In this document: piece after piece, positions 51,775 through 61,795 of the stretch | Layout: the number at the start of each line of letters is the position of its first letter | Numbering within the stretch: position 1 is the first letter of the stretch | DNA from: Demequina oxidasica | GTDB taxonomy: Bacteria; Actinomycetota; Actinomycetes; Actinomycetales; Demequinaceae | Direction of reading: 5' to 3' | Length of the DNA stretch: 64,000 nucleotides | NCBI RefSeq assembly: GCF_000975115.1 | Contig: NZ_BBRE01000001.1 | Location: 1,145,322 to 1,209,321, forward strand | The notes under the pieces: generated by a model | Told to the model about the DNA's origin: nothing | The model's input: only the letters and a program-made list of their open reading frames with translations | Database searches by the model: none | Position numbers and translations under genes: made by a program

Positions 51775-53025
51775 TTAGGAGGCCGTGGAGGAGGATGTGC
51801 TGATTGGCTTCTGGCCGGCTACGGCATCAATCACGTCGAGCTGCTCCATGGCCTTGGCGCGCACTGCGGGGAAGTGCTCGGCCAGTTGCGCGCGCACCGC
51901 ATCCTTCTGAGCATCCAGCTCCGCGAAGCGAAGCACAAAGGTCGCCAGGTCCACGTCGTCCGCGGGCAGCGCCCACTCTGCGAGGTCGAACATGTCCAGT
52001 ACCTCGCGGTACTTGTGCGACCAGCCCAGCACCAGCGTCGGAACGCCGGTCGCCAGTGTGCTCACCATCGCGTGAAAGCGCGATGCGACAAATACGTCAC
52101 AGCGGCCAATGAGTGAGCGAAGCTCCTGCGAGGACAGCTCGCCGTCGGGGAACAGCACCCGGTCCGGCGACGCCACCCGCTTGTGAATCAGGCGGCACAC
52201 GGGCAGGTCGTTGTTGTGAGTCTTCTCGTTTGGTCGCGTGGAGTGAGCCACCAGGTAGACGGGCCGGCCCAACTCCTCCGTGATGTGGTCGATCTGGTCG
52301 ACAATCTGCTGCACATAGTCCTCGCCGCGACCCTCGGCGGCGGCGCGCAGCACCTGCGAGGGGGAGATGCCCACCACGTCCTGGTTCTTGAAAAAACTGG
52401 CCTCGACCTTGGCGTCTGCTGCCGCAATATCGGCATCGGTGACGTCAAGAGTGAACGCGAGGTCCGCGCCGGGCGTGGTGTTGGGGAGACCGAGCCCATC
52501 AAGGTGTTCCTGCGTGACGGCACCGCGAGACACGATCGCGGCCATACGTGGCAGGATCTGCTTCGCAAGAGCACGGTTGGCGAACGACTTGAACGGACCG
52601 AGCGCCTGCGCGCACTTCACGACGGGCGTGCCGACAAACAGCGCCGGAAGCACCGAGGCGACGTTGTAGATCAGAAACTTGGTGCGGCCGTCCACGAACG
52701 TGATGCCGCCCTGGTCGAGCAGGACGTCGGCGTCGGCGATGGCACCAACCTCGGGCACGCCGGACGCGATGGACTCGCGCGCAAACGGCAGCACTCGCCA
52801 CGCCAGCGCGCCACCATTGATGAGCACGCCCAGGCGCAGCGGGGAGGCGTCCAAAACGGTCACGTTCGGGTGAGTGTTCAGTTCCGCGTCCGAGCGCGGG
52901 TACATGCTGAGGTGCGAGATCTTGACGTCGGGGTGGCGCGCGCTCAGGTGGTGCACGGCGCTCTCCAGCATTGCCGCCGCGCCCTTGTTGCCCGACAGCG
53001 CCGAGCCGATGATTGCTACCTTCAT
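51775..53025 (-). CDS. Polysaccharide pyruvyl transferase family protein
   Basis: The 416-residue protein matches the pyruvyl transferase family, with GSALSGNKGAAAMLESAV at the N-terminus, DVLLDQGG in the middle and CDVFVASRFHAMVSTLATGVPTLVLGWSHKY, the family signature. It would add ketal-linked pyruvate to a surface glycan, or act as a related glycosyltransferase. It overlaps the flippase-like gene by ATGA and is the last gene of the polysaccharide operon. Confidence 0.88.
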   Translation of the reverse strand: MKVAIIGSALSGNKGAAAMLESAVHHLSARHPDVKISHLSMYPRSDAELNTHPNVTVLDASPLRLGVLINGGALAWRVLPFARESIASGVPEVGAIADADVLLDQGGITFVDGRTKFLIYNVASVLPALFVGTPVVKCAQALGPFKSFANRALAKQILPRMAAIVSRGAVTQEHLDGLGLPNTTPGADLAFTLDVTDADIAAADAKVEASFFKNQDVVGISPSQVLRAAAEGRGEDYVQQIVDQIDHITEELGRPVYLVAHSTRPNEKTHNNDLPVCRLIHKRVASPDRVLFPDGELSSQELRSLIGRCDVFVASRFHAMVSTLATGVPTLVLGWSHKYREVLDMFDLAEWALPADDVDLATFVLRFAELDAQKDAVRAQLAEHFPAVRAKAMEQLDVIDAVAGQKPISTSSSTAS

Positions 53026-54047
53026 GCGTCCCGCACGTCCTTTTCGTCTTCGGTAAGTTCGCTTCCATTGTCCGGCACAGCGTCCGCCCCAGCGGCCGAT
53101 GCTGCGGGCAGCTCTCCGCGCCGCTTGGCGCTCGCGGTCAACAGCCCGTAGGCCCCAGCGATCAGCAAGTCCGCGACGGTAGCGAGCACGCGCGCCGCGA
53201 GGGACACGATGATGGCCTGCTCTAGTCCCAGGTAAGGAGTGGCGAACAGCACGAATACCGACTCACGCACCCCCAGGCCGCTGGGAACGAACACCGCGAG
53301 GATGCCCACCGCCCCGGCCAGCGCGTAGGCGGCGACCAACGGTAGCCACGAGGAGGGCGCCGCGTCCGCCACGGCGATGGCAATCGCCACGACGCCGATA
53401 CCGTTGATGACCCTGGGCAGCAGGAAGGCCAGCTGGTACTTCCACACCGAGCCGGTGCGCAGGAAGTACTCGGGCGGCACCTCGCGCTTGAGAGTGCGCC
53501 TAGCAAGCAGGTTGACGATGCGGTGGAAGACCGCGGGGTGTAGCAGCACGATGAGAGGCACCACGGCGGCGACCGCGAACCACACCGCGTGGGTAATCTC
53601 GCCGTCGCCGGCGCGAGCCACCAGCAGGATAGCGAGCATCGGAACGGTAGAGCCGAGCAGCAGGAATGCGTTCTCGTAGACCACCGAGATCAGCACCAGC
53701 AGGCGCGACAGCCCGCGTCGCTTGCCCCAGGCCACCTTGTTGACCACGAAGCCGGCCTGGCCCGGGATGTACTTGAGCAGCCACGAGGAGAAGTGCACTC
53801 GGATGGACTCGCGGACCGGCAGGTGCTTGCCCGACAGCACGGCGACGATGCGGCCCCACAGCCAGCCGGAGATGGCAACTGCAGCCACGAAGAGGACGAG
53901 CGCGGCAGGCGCCCACCAGCCCCACGACAGGTCGGCATCCTGAATAGCGTCCCAGTTGTCGGCTAGCGCCTTGGCAAAGAAGTACGCGACCACGCCGATG
54001 ACGAGGACGCCCAGGCCGGTCCGCAGGAGTCGCTTGCGGTTTGCCAT
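53022..54047 (-). CDS. Flippase-like integral membrane protein (YbhN/AglD, LPG-synthase TM family)
   Basis: The 341-residue protein has about eight membrane segments and the family motif SSWLLKYIPGQAGFVVNK, with a late PSGLGVRESVFVLF. Members take part in lipid-linked glycan transfer or export. Here it lies between nitroreductase-like and pyruvyl transferase genes in a surface-glycan operon. The last 40 residues are acidic and soluble. Confidence 0.85.
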   Translation of the reverse strand: MANRKRLLRTGLGVLVIGVVAYFFAKALADNWDAIQDADLSWGWWAPAALVLFVAAVAISGWLWGRIVAVLSGKHLPVRESIRVHFSSWLLKYIPGQAGFVVNKVAWGKRRGLSRLLVLISVVYENAFLLLGSTVPMLAILLVARAGDGEITHAVWFAVAAVVPLIVLLHPAVFHRIVNLLARRTLKREVPPEYFLRTGSVWKYQLAFLLPRVINGIGVVAIAIAVADAAPSSWLPLVAAYALAGAVGILAVFVPSGLGVRESVFVLFATPYLGLEQAIIVSLAARVLATVADLLIAGAYGLLTASAKRRGELPAASAAGADAVPDNGSELTEDEKDVRDA

Positions 54048-54050
54048 CGG

Positions 54051-55202
54051 CTAGTCGAAGCTGCCTTCGCCGGCTGCGGCCGGCTTGCCGTCCTTGCTCG
54101 ACTTTGGCGTGCGAGCGACCGTGTCCCGGTCAAAGGTCCGCAGGTTGTCCAGCGACTTCTTCTTGGAGAAGGCGACCAGGGCATCGGGCTGGGCGTAGCC
54201 CACAGCGAGCAGCATGATCACGCGCTCATGCGGCTTGAGGCGCAGTGTCTTGGCCATGCGACCCTCGAGCGGCTCGAAGTCCGGCCAGTTAATGCACGAC
54301 GAGCTCAGCCCAAGAGTCTCGAGCGCGTAGATGAAGCCCATGGTCGCGAGCGACGCGTCGATGTACGGCACGTGGCGGTCGCGTGGGGAGAAGTAGTTGG
54401 ACAGGTCGCCCTTGATCACAATGACCGTGGGAATCTGGTGCGCGTAGCCGGTCGCGCCGAACGGGATGCCGGCCACCTGCTGGACCGTCTCGGGGTCGTC
54501 GAACACCAGGTACTCGTATGGAAGGCGATTGCATGCGGACGGCGATTGGCGAGCGACCAGCAGCGCCTTGTCGATCAGCTCGCGCTCCACGGGGCGGTCC
54601 TGGAACCAGCGCACGGAGCGGCGCGACTCGGCGAGCTGCAGGATCTGCTCGTAGGTGATGTCCGTCTTGGGCAGGTCGCCCTGCGGGTACGGGTGGACGG
54701 AGGCGGGGGTGCCGTAGCGCGGCAGCGACTCGAAGACTTCTCGGGATCGCGCAACCGAGGCATCATCGCCCGTCACGATCTCGAAGTACTCGGCCAGAAC
54801 GTCGTGCGCCCACTGCATCTCGCCGGCGTCCAAGTTGGACACGGACGCGGGACGCTTGAGCGCCTTCGCGTAGAACTCGACGGTCTCCTCGATGTAGTCA
54901 CGGGCGAACACGTCGCGCCGCGGCTGCATCAGGATGCCCTTCTCCAGCCGGTGCACGTTGCGGCGCAACTCGACGTGAGTGGACCGGTCCTTGCCGAGGT
55001 TCTTGTAATAGGCGCGGCGTCCCGACAGCACGGCCCACTGCTCGCGGTTCTGCGTGAAGAAGCCGGGGATGGAGTAGATCGTGGCGCCGAGGCGGGAGGA
55101 CCCGCCCAGTTCCAGCACCGCGCGGTTGGCGCCGTTGTAGGTCTTGCGGATGACGGGCACCGCGAGGGCGTTCTTGGCGACCTTCTTGAGCTTGCCGAGC
55201 AT
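54051..55202 (-). CDS. Nitroreductase-family protein in the polysaccharide operon
   Basis: The 383-residue protein has about 170 extra N-terminal residues before a nitroreductase-type FMN domain (AESRRSVRWFQDRPV, ARQSPSACNRLPYE, and SLATMGFIYALETLGLSSSCINW). The N-terminal part (RNVHRLEKGILMQPRR) is typical of nitroreductase-like proteins found in glycan gene clusters. The reaction is unknown; a redox modification of a sugar or lipid carrier is possible. Its ATG shares one base with the GT2 stop. Confidence 0.82.
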   Translation of the reverse strand: MLGKLKKVAKNALAVPVIRKTYNGANRAVLELGGSSRLGATIYSIPGFFTQNREQWAVLSGRRAYYKNLGKDRSTHVELRRNVHRLEKGILMQPRRDVFARDYIEETVEFYAKALKRPASVSNLDAGEMQWAHDVLAEYFEIVTGDDASVARSREVFESLPRYGTPASVHPYPQGDLPKTDITYEQILQLAESRRSVRWFQDRPVERELIDKALLVARQSPSACNRLPYEYLVFDDPETVQQVAGIPFGATGYAHQIPTVIVIKGDLSNYFSPRDRHVPYIDASLATMGFIYALETLGLSSSCINWPDFEPLEGRMAKTLRLKPHERVIMLLAVGYAQPDALVAFSKKKSLDNLRTFDRDTVARTPKSSKDGKPAAAGEGSFD

Positions 55203-56260
55203 CAGGCGTCGCCTTCCGTGGCGGGTGAGGTGGTCGTGGCGGCCGATGCCTCGGCAGGCTTCGCAGGAACAGAGGGCTTGGCGGCGCGGAATCCCGGCAA
55301 AGTGTGCTCGGCGATGCGCGACGGCCCGTACTGCTGCTCACGCAGCCTCTCGAGTGTCTCCTCGTGCAGGATGCGGTTGTTGCGCATCAGGTCCGACAGC
55401 ACTCCGAGGGCTAACGCGAGGACAGCGACCACGATCATCGCGGAGCCAAAGATGAGCGACTGAATGTGGTTGCCGTCGTTGCCTGCGATCCGCAGCACCA
55501 GGAAGCGCACGAACGGGAACAGGCCGATCAGCCCAAAGACCGCCGCGATGGTCGCGAACAGCGTCCACGGGCGGTACATCGTGTACGAGCGCAGGATCGC
55601 TTGGCCGGACTTCAGCATGTGCTCAAAGTTGTTGGAGAACAGGCGGGACTCGCGAGTCTTGGCGTTGGTGTCGATCGGCACGGAGATGATCGCGAGGCGC
55701 TTGTTGCCCGCCTGGATGATGGTCTCCATGCAGTAGCTGAACTGCGTCACGATGTTGAGGCGATACAGCGAGTAGCGAGAGTAGGCGCGGAAGCCGGACG
55801 CGGCATCGGGCAACTTGGTACCCGCCGCCTTGTTGACGACCCACGAACCGAACCGCTGCATCGTCTTCTTGAAGGGTGAGAAGTGTTCGATGGTGTGCGT
55901 TTGGCGGTCGCCGATCACGATGTCGGCTTGACCGGTGACGATGGGGGCGACCAGGTCGCCGATGCGGTCGCCGGGGTACTGGTTGTCGCCGTCGGTGTTG
56001 ACGACGATGTCGGCGCCGATGCTCAGGGCGTACTCGACGCCATCGCGGAAAGAACGTGCTAGCCCCATGTTGCGGGCGTGGCGGACGATGTGGGTGACGC
56101 CGTGCTCGCGGGCGACCTCGACGGTGCGGTCCGTGGAGCCGTCATCGATGATCACAATCTCGATCTGGTCCACGCCGTCAATGCGGGTCGGCAGGGACTC
56201 GAGCACGCTCGCGAGCGTGGACTCCTCGTTGAGGCAGGGGACCTGGATGACGACCTTCAC
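55202..56260 (-). CDS. Family 2 glycosyltransferase (intact copy)
   Basis: The 352-residue protein has a GT-A domain (VPCLNEESTLASVLESL, VIIDDGSTDRTVEVA, VNTDGDNQYPGD) of the dolichyl-phosphate-mannose-synthase type, then two membrane segments near the C-terminus and a soluble tail. It would add a sugar to a lipid carrier on the cytoplasmic face. It is the first gene of the operon. The stretch 55718-56228 has a near-identical partner at 63490-64000. Confidence 0.92.
   Translation of the reverse strand: MKVVIQVPCLNEESTLASVLESLPTRIDGVDQIEIVIIDDGSTDRTVEVAREHGVTHIVRHARNMGLARSFRDGVEYALSIGADIVVNTDGDNQYPGDRIGDLVAPIVTGQADIVIGDRQTHTIEHFSPFKKTMQRFGSWVVNKAAGTKLPDAASGFRAYSRYSLYRLNIVTQFSYCMETIIQAGNKRLAIISVPIDTNAKTRESRLFSNNFEHMLKSGQAILRSYTMYRPWTLFATIAAVFGLIGLFPFVRFLVLRIAGNDGNHIQSLIFGSAMIVVAVLALALGVLSDLMRNNRILHEETLERLREQQYGPSRIAEHTLPGFRAAKPSVPAKPAEASAATTTSPATEGDA
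55718..56228. repeat. Duplicated segment, copy A (within the GT2 gene)
   Basis: Bases 55718-56228 align collinearly with 63490-64000 at an offset of 7772, with long identical runs (for example the roughly 100 bases from 55799). The alignment reaches the window edge, so the repeat may extend further. Confidence 0.9.
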
Positions 56261-56312
56261 GGGTCAAGAGTATCTGGGGAGGTGGTTCGATCCACTACTG
56301 CGCGGATCTCCG

Positions 56313-56984
56313 TTAGTCGCTGCCTTGGATAGTGGTGGCGGCGTTGCTGGCCTTCTGCCACGCATCGGACACTTCAATGTTTCCAGCTTGTACCTCTCGG
56401 AGAACTGAGACCACTGCCGCGGTGATCTCGGCGTCTTCGGGTGTTCCGGGGCGAACTTCGGGCATTTCGGTCACGGCCTGAGAGAATATTTCGCCGGTGG
56501 GAGCGTCACTGAATGCTGGGTTAGTCATCTCTTTGATGTTGGCATCGTCGTAGAGGGCCGGCCGGGAGGGGATTTGGCCCGTGTCGTGGAGGACGCGTAG
56601 TTGCTGTTCGGGCTGGATTAGCCACTCAACAAAGTCGTAAGCGGCCGTCGTAGTTGCGTCGTCGAACTGGTCGGGGATAGCGAGGAATGATCCACCTGCA
56701 TTTCCGCCAGGTCCGGGTAGGTCGGCGATGTCCCACACCACCTCTTCATCGCTTCCGGCAGACACACCTTCGATGTAATCAAGCATCCATATTGGGCACA
56801 ACATCACAGCGAAAGTGCCGTCAGCGATGCCAGTGTTCCATTCGTCGGACCACTGCTGGGCACCTGCGGACTGGTCGGCTTCGATAGTGCCGAGTGCCAG
56901 GTCGAATGCTGCCTTGCTGGAGTCGATGTCGAGAGCGCCTCGGGGGTCATGCCAGGAGTGGCCTGCTCCAAGTTCCACAGACAC
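56313..56984 (-). pseudogene. 5'-truncated ABC sugar-binding protein
   Basis: The reading frame corresponds to the C-terminal half of a family 1 solute-binding protein (ALDIDSSKAAFDLALG, GPGGNAGGSFLAIPDQ, YDFVEWLIQPEQQL, and a C-terminal SDAWQKASNAATTIQ). There is no signal peptide or N-terminal lobe: similarity stops at about 56963, where the sequence changes to the RHS gene on the other strand. It probably lost its 5' half and promoter in a rearrangement. Confidence 0.78.
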
Positions 56985-59900
56985 GGATTACCAAGTCGCG
57001 CAAATTGCAGCCGGGGTGACTTCACCGGAGGTTCTCAGTAGTGCAACGGAGGTGCGGGCTACATCGTCGAAGACGACCGAGCGTGAGCCGGACACTTCTT
57101 GGCTGCGGACCACTACGTCAGCGACGACCTATACACCAGAAGGCCTGCCAGATCGCACGACAATGGTTACCAGCGTGGGAGGGGATGTTCACACTCAATG
57201 TGACGACAGTGACTACGTGTGGAACGTGTCCGATGCAACCGGGGCGGCCAAGGGATACTTCACCACAGCCGGATGGAATGGAAAGTACTTTATCGTCGCA
57301 ACATCCGCGAGCCGTTCCTACGAGGGCAGTTGTACGACAGGGATTTTGACTGGGCGCTCAGAAACGCTCTTTGACGGTGCCACGAACCAGTCCTCCAACA
57401 GGCCGACAGCCGCCTTGGCGACTACCGAGTCATCCTGGGCAAACGGATCCACGATGGTCGACTCGAAGGCGACTTATGACTCTCGAGGACGAGTCCTGAC
57501 GGCGCAAGGGCCCAACGAGGTAGGAACAAATAAGAAGACGACCTGGGCCTACACGCGTGGGGCGAACGGCATCGTTAAAACCTCCGTCACGGACATCATG
57601 GGTCACGTCTCTTATACATGGCTCGAACCGTCACACGGCAACGTCACCAAATCCGAATCGGTCAACGGGGACTACACCCACTACAAATACGACCAACTTG
57701 GTTTGCTCACCGCGAGCTGGGCTCCTGCCGAATGGAACAACGCCACTGCCCCCACAGCAGATATCGTGCCCACCACATCTGCGGAGTACGAAATCTACGC
57801 GCCAGGCGGTGCCATCCGCACCACCCCCGTCGCCGTGATGACTGCCCAATACTCAGGCAAGGATGCCAACGGTGATCATCAGTGCGTCGCGGAGGCTTGC
57901 TTCGTGCGACGTTCTTACACTTACCTCGACGGATTCGGTCGCGAACGCGAGAGTCAAGCGGTAGCCCCCGATGGTTCAGGCGGTCGCACAGTAACAGCGA
58001 CTCAATACGACGACCGAGGTCTCGTGGCACGCACAAGTGCACCGTTCTTCAACGCGGCTGCCGCGCAGTTTGACTCCGGCTTGGTGAACCCAGACTTCAC
58101 GGCACTCGATTCATACACGGAGAATACGTACGACTGGGCAGGACGCACGATCGAGTCCAGTCTCATGAGTGTGGGCACCTCCGTGCGTGGGACCTCGACA
58201 CAGTATCTGGGTGACACGACGCAGACCACGGCGCCTACGGGTGCGATCACGGAAGTCGCCACCGACGCGCTTGAGCGGATGACTGACCTATATGTCCACC
58301 CCGACAGTGGTTACGACCGCACAGAGGCGCTGCATACGCACTATACGTATGACACTGTTGAGAACGGTTCAACGGTAGCCGTGACCGACCCGGACTCCCA
58401 CGACACCGTGATCGATGCAGATCTGCTTGGCCGGCGCACAGCGATGTCGGACCCAGATGCCGGTGATTCCACCTATACCTATGACGTTGCGGGACAGTTG
58501 CTTGGTGTGAACACCGAGGCTGGCACCACAGCGATGACTTATGACGATCTGGGCCGTATGCTGACCCGCACGTCCGCGGCGCCCGCCGGTACCGCGTCAT
58601 CGTCGGCAGAGTGGACATATGATCAGGCTGGCCATGTTGGTCAGACTGCCACGGAAACGTCGACAACGTCTGTGGCTGGCGCTAACTTCGTTACGACGAA
58701 GTCCTTTGACTATGACGCGTTGCATCGCTCGGAGTCGTCGACGGTGACGTTGCCGACGTCGGCTTCTTTGGGTGAGTTATCGGGACATTCGTATACTCGC
58801 TCTGTGGGGTATGACTCGGTGGGTCAGGTGGATGACGTGAGTTTGCCTGCCGCGGGTGGGATTGGCGCGGAGACGGTGAGCACGGGCTACAACCTTTTTG
58901 GTGCCCCGGTGTCATTGGAAGCGGGCTCGACGTCTTTGGTGACGGGGATGACGGTGTCGGGGGTTGGTCGTTTGCTCACCCGTGACTATGGCAACGGGGT
59001 GACTCGTCGGTTGGCGTGGAACGGCTCCGACGGGGCGTTGGACTCTGCCGAGGCGTTCTACACCAATGCCGGTGTCGATACCCACGTGCAGTACGACGTG
59101 TATGGCCGTGATGGTGCCGGCAGGGTGACGTCTATTGATGATCTGGTCACTAAAGATGCGGGTACGGCGGCGGAGCATGAGATTTCTCAGTGCTTCACGT
59201 ATGACGGGTTTGATCGGTTGAGTTCGGCGTGGACGGTTGATCCGTCTTCAGATCCTTGTGCCAGTGGTGCGCCGGACACGTCAGAGGATTATTGGGCGGT
59301 TGACTCCACTGGCTATGCGGCTTCGTGGAACTATTCGCCTTCCGGAACCGTGGCCGATCACACGCTGTGGTCTGCTGTGGAAGGCGTTGTCACTGCTGCG
59401 ACTCGTGACTACACCTTTGGGGATTCCGATCACGCGCACGCAGTGACAGATGTGAGTGATGGGGAAACCTCAGCGAGCTACACGTATGACGAGGCTGGGC
59501 GCATGACGGACCGGGACATCGCCGGGGTGGACATGGACCTCGTGTGGGATGTGCTGTCGAACCTCACACAGACAACCACAGGTGGGGTCAGCGAAAGCTA
59601 CCTGTACGACGCTTCCGGTCAACGAGTCGCCGCCATTCGAGACAGCTCAGCGATCGCCTACTTCGGAGACACGGAAATAACCGACCCGAACACCAGCGCT
59701 TCGGTGACTGGAGATGTGACGGCGACACGGTTCTACTCGTACGGTGGTGTCACGGTCGCGATGCGGGACGCATCAGGGTTGACTTACCTGTTGGGTGACG
59801 TGCAAGGCTCAGCAACCATCAGCATCGCTGACGGTGACCCGTCGACCGCGACGCTGAACCGCAACGCCTACACCCCTTACGGGGAAGCGCGCGGCGACGA

Positions 59901-60900
59901 CAACCTCGCCACCGACCACGGTTGGTTGGGTCAGGTTGAGGACGGCTCCACAGGTCTCACATACTTGAACGCCCGCTACTATGACCCCCAGCTCGGACGG
60001 TTCCTCAGTCCTGACCCCCTCATGAGCCTCACCGACCCACGCACCCTGGACGCGTACCGGTATGCGGATAACAACCCCGTGTCCTATAGCGACCCGTCGG
60101 GTTTGCGTCCCGATTGCTCGGGACTGTCAGGGAGTTCGTTGAGTCAATGTAGGGGCGGCGGCTCATCCGCGCCGTACTGGACAAAAACGGGCCAGAAAGC
60201 GAACACCTACAAGAAGACGCCTGCCTACGACACCACTAACGGCAGGACCGCGCGTAGTTACACAAAACCAAAGCCCAAAACAACAAGTGCGCCGTCAACC
60301 ACAGGTACACCTGTCCGAAAAGTAGGCTCTATTCCAAAGGCGCCCGGCGTGGGGACTGTAATAGTGGGCGCCTTTATAGACACTGAGATGGCAGGATTGG
60401 TAGGAAATATTAGATCAGCGGGTGATAATCGCGGCTTTGACTCCTCCAGAACAGTTGAGGATTCCAGGTTTAGCGTTTCAGCGAATTTTGATAGCGGAGA
60501 AGTAGCTTTGAAGGTGTCGCAATCCTGCAAGTTGGCAAATCACACGGACTGTTCGGATGCTACTCAAGGTGGAATCGTCTTGTACAGAGTACAAGCACGG
60601 AACTCAGGTCCTATGCTGGATGGTCAATATGGTTTCCAGGTGGACTTCTCGAAGTCCAATCCAGCTGTGGACTTTTCTCCGCCGTTAGATCTCACGATCC
60701 GTGTCATCCCCACTACCGATGGCCGAGTTCAAGTCACGGTAATGGGTGACGCCTATCCATCAATTGAAGCTTATCGAGTTGATTCATCGGGCAAGGTTCA
60801 CACACTGATTCAATCGCACGCTGTATTTGAAAAGACGGAGCAAGGTTCACTAGTTCTCTTTGCGCCGGGGGGCGCATTGCGCGGAAGAACCACGGGTTAA
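56975..60900 (+). pseudogene. 5'-truncated RHS/YD-repeat protein with variable C-terminal domain
   Basis: An open frame of more than 1300 codons contains many YD repeats (TYDSRGRVLTAQG, YDQLGLLT, YTYDVAGQLLG, YDDLGRML) and ends the core with the RHS motif YLNARYYDPQLGRFLSPDPL (near 59,960-60,020). After NPVSYSDPSGL a unique C-terminal region of about 260 residues follows, with a Thr/Lys/Pro linker and a beta-rich domain. In intact RHS proteins this region is a toxin. The frame continues upstream to 56815, but that part is only the antisense of the binding-protein fragment, so the native N-terminus, secretion signal and promoter are missing. Base use becomes more AT-rich from about 60,350. Confidence 0.75.
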
Positions 60901-60901
60901 A

Positions 60902-61336
60902 ATGAATTATAGTATTCGAAAGCGCGGGTTGCCTGTCGCCTTCATTCTGTACCTACTTGGATCCTGGGCCATGCTCGTAAGCATGCTTACCATCACCTTT
61001 TACTTTGTGGGATTCATCTTGATACCCATTTGGATCTTTATGATGGTGTACATGGGGATTGCTGTTCGAGAGAATCATCCCAGCGCATTTCTATTCGCGC
61101 AGATATGTGCCGCAATAGTCGTTTCGGTTCTCGCCTCCTCGGCGGTAGTATTTATGATTAATATATCCGAATTCTCTCCCTCGTTATCGTTTGCGGAGGT
61201 GATTTTCGAGGACGGGGACTCGGCGAGCGTCGCTGCGGGCATAGCTTACTTGGCTTCTGTAAGCAGTTTATTGTTGGGCGCAGCGGTTTCTATAGTTTCT
61301 GGCGTAAGAGCGAGGAAAGAGTCGGCGGTGCCATAG
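60902..61336 (+). CDS. Four-pass membrane protein, possible immunity protein
   Basis: The 144-residue protein has about four hydrophobic segments (VAFILYLLGSWAMLVSMLTI; FVGFILIPIWIFMMVYMGI; IVVSVLASSAVVFMI; LASVSSLLLGAAVSIVSGV). It begins 1 base after the RHS stop and is similarly AT-rich, so the two were acquired together. Genes directly behind RHS C-termini often encode immunity proteins; a membrane immunity protein would suit a toxin that acts on membranes or the envelope. No family is recognised. Confidence 0.7.
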   Translation: MNYSIRKRGLPVAFILYLLGSWAMLVSMLTITFYFVGFILIPIWIFMMVYMGIAVRENHPSAFLFAQICAAIVVSVLASSAVVFMINISEFSPSLSFAEVIFEDGDSASVAAGIAYLASVSSLLLGAAVSIVSGVRARKESAVP

Positions 61337-61774
61337 CCTCGTAGCGACGGATGGAAATTCTGTGCGGCGAATGTTGACGCTCCAAAGTCGGGCGCATAAC
61401 CCGGACAGCGTCATGTAGAGATAGTCGGATAGCCAGATCTATGCCTTGTTAGAGCGCGACAACACGATCAACTGGCGCGAACACGAACGTAACTAATTGA
61501 TTTTGATGCCTATAAGACCGGCAATGCATACCCCAACGCAGCCTGTGCGCGCCGCAGTTCGCATGAGCGAAGCAGCCTCAGCATCGGACGGCAGGGCGTT
61601 GGGGCACTCCCTGGTGATTGGCAGCACATCGTACGGTGTCGTCGGCATTGACGTTGCCGACACCGGTTTATTTTGGTGAATAGCAGTTTCGTAGGCCGTC
61701 AGAATTCATTTCGTCGAGGCGGTCCGCAGCGTTGAGTATCAGAGGTCGGGACTGCTGAACGATTTGGTGACAGT
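61337..61774. other. Gene-free stretch between the membrane protein and the IS element
   Basis: No convincing gene is seen in these 438 bases. A short coding-like fragment at about 61437-61496 ends in ALLERDNTINWREHERN and a stop, and may be a gene remnant. The composition is mixed, as expected at an insertion hot spot. Confidence 0.5.
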
Positions 61775-61795
61775 TTGACCTGCCCCCAGGTTTGG

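Noticed and set aside
56815-56974. Treating the RHS frame as starting at ATG 56815
   Set aside because: These codons are the exact antisense of a coding region with clear binding-protein similarity, so they are not a native RHS N-terminus.
56313-56984. Intact ABC sugar-binding protein
   Set aside because: It lacks a signal peptide and the entire N-terminal lobe, and similarity stops at the RHS junction.
61497-61679. 60-residue open frame between the membrane protein and the IS
   Set aside because: It has no ribosome site, no recognisable sequence pattern and ordinary out-of-frame composition.
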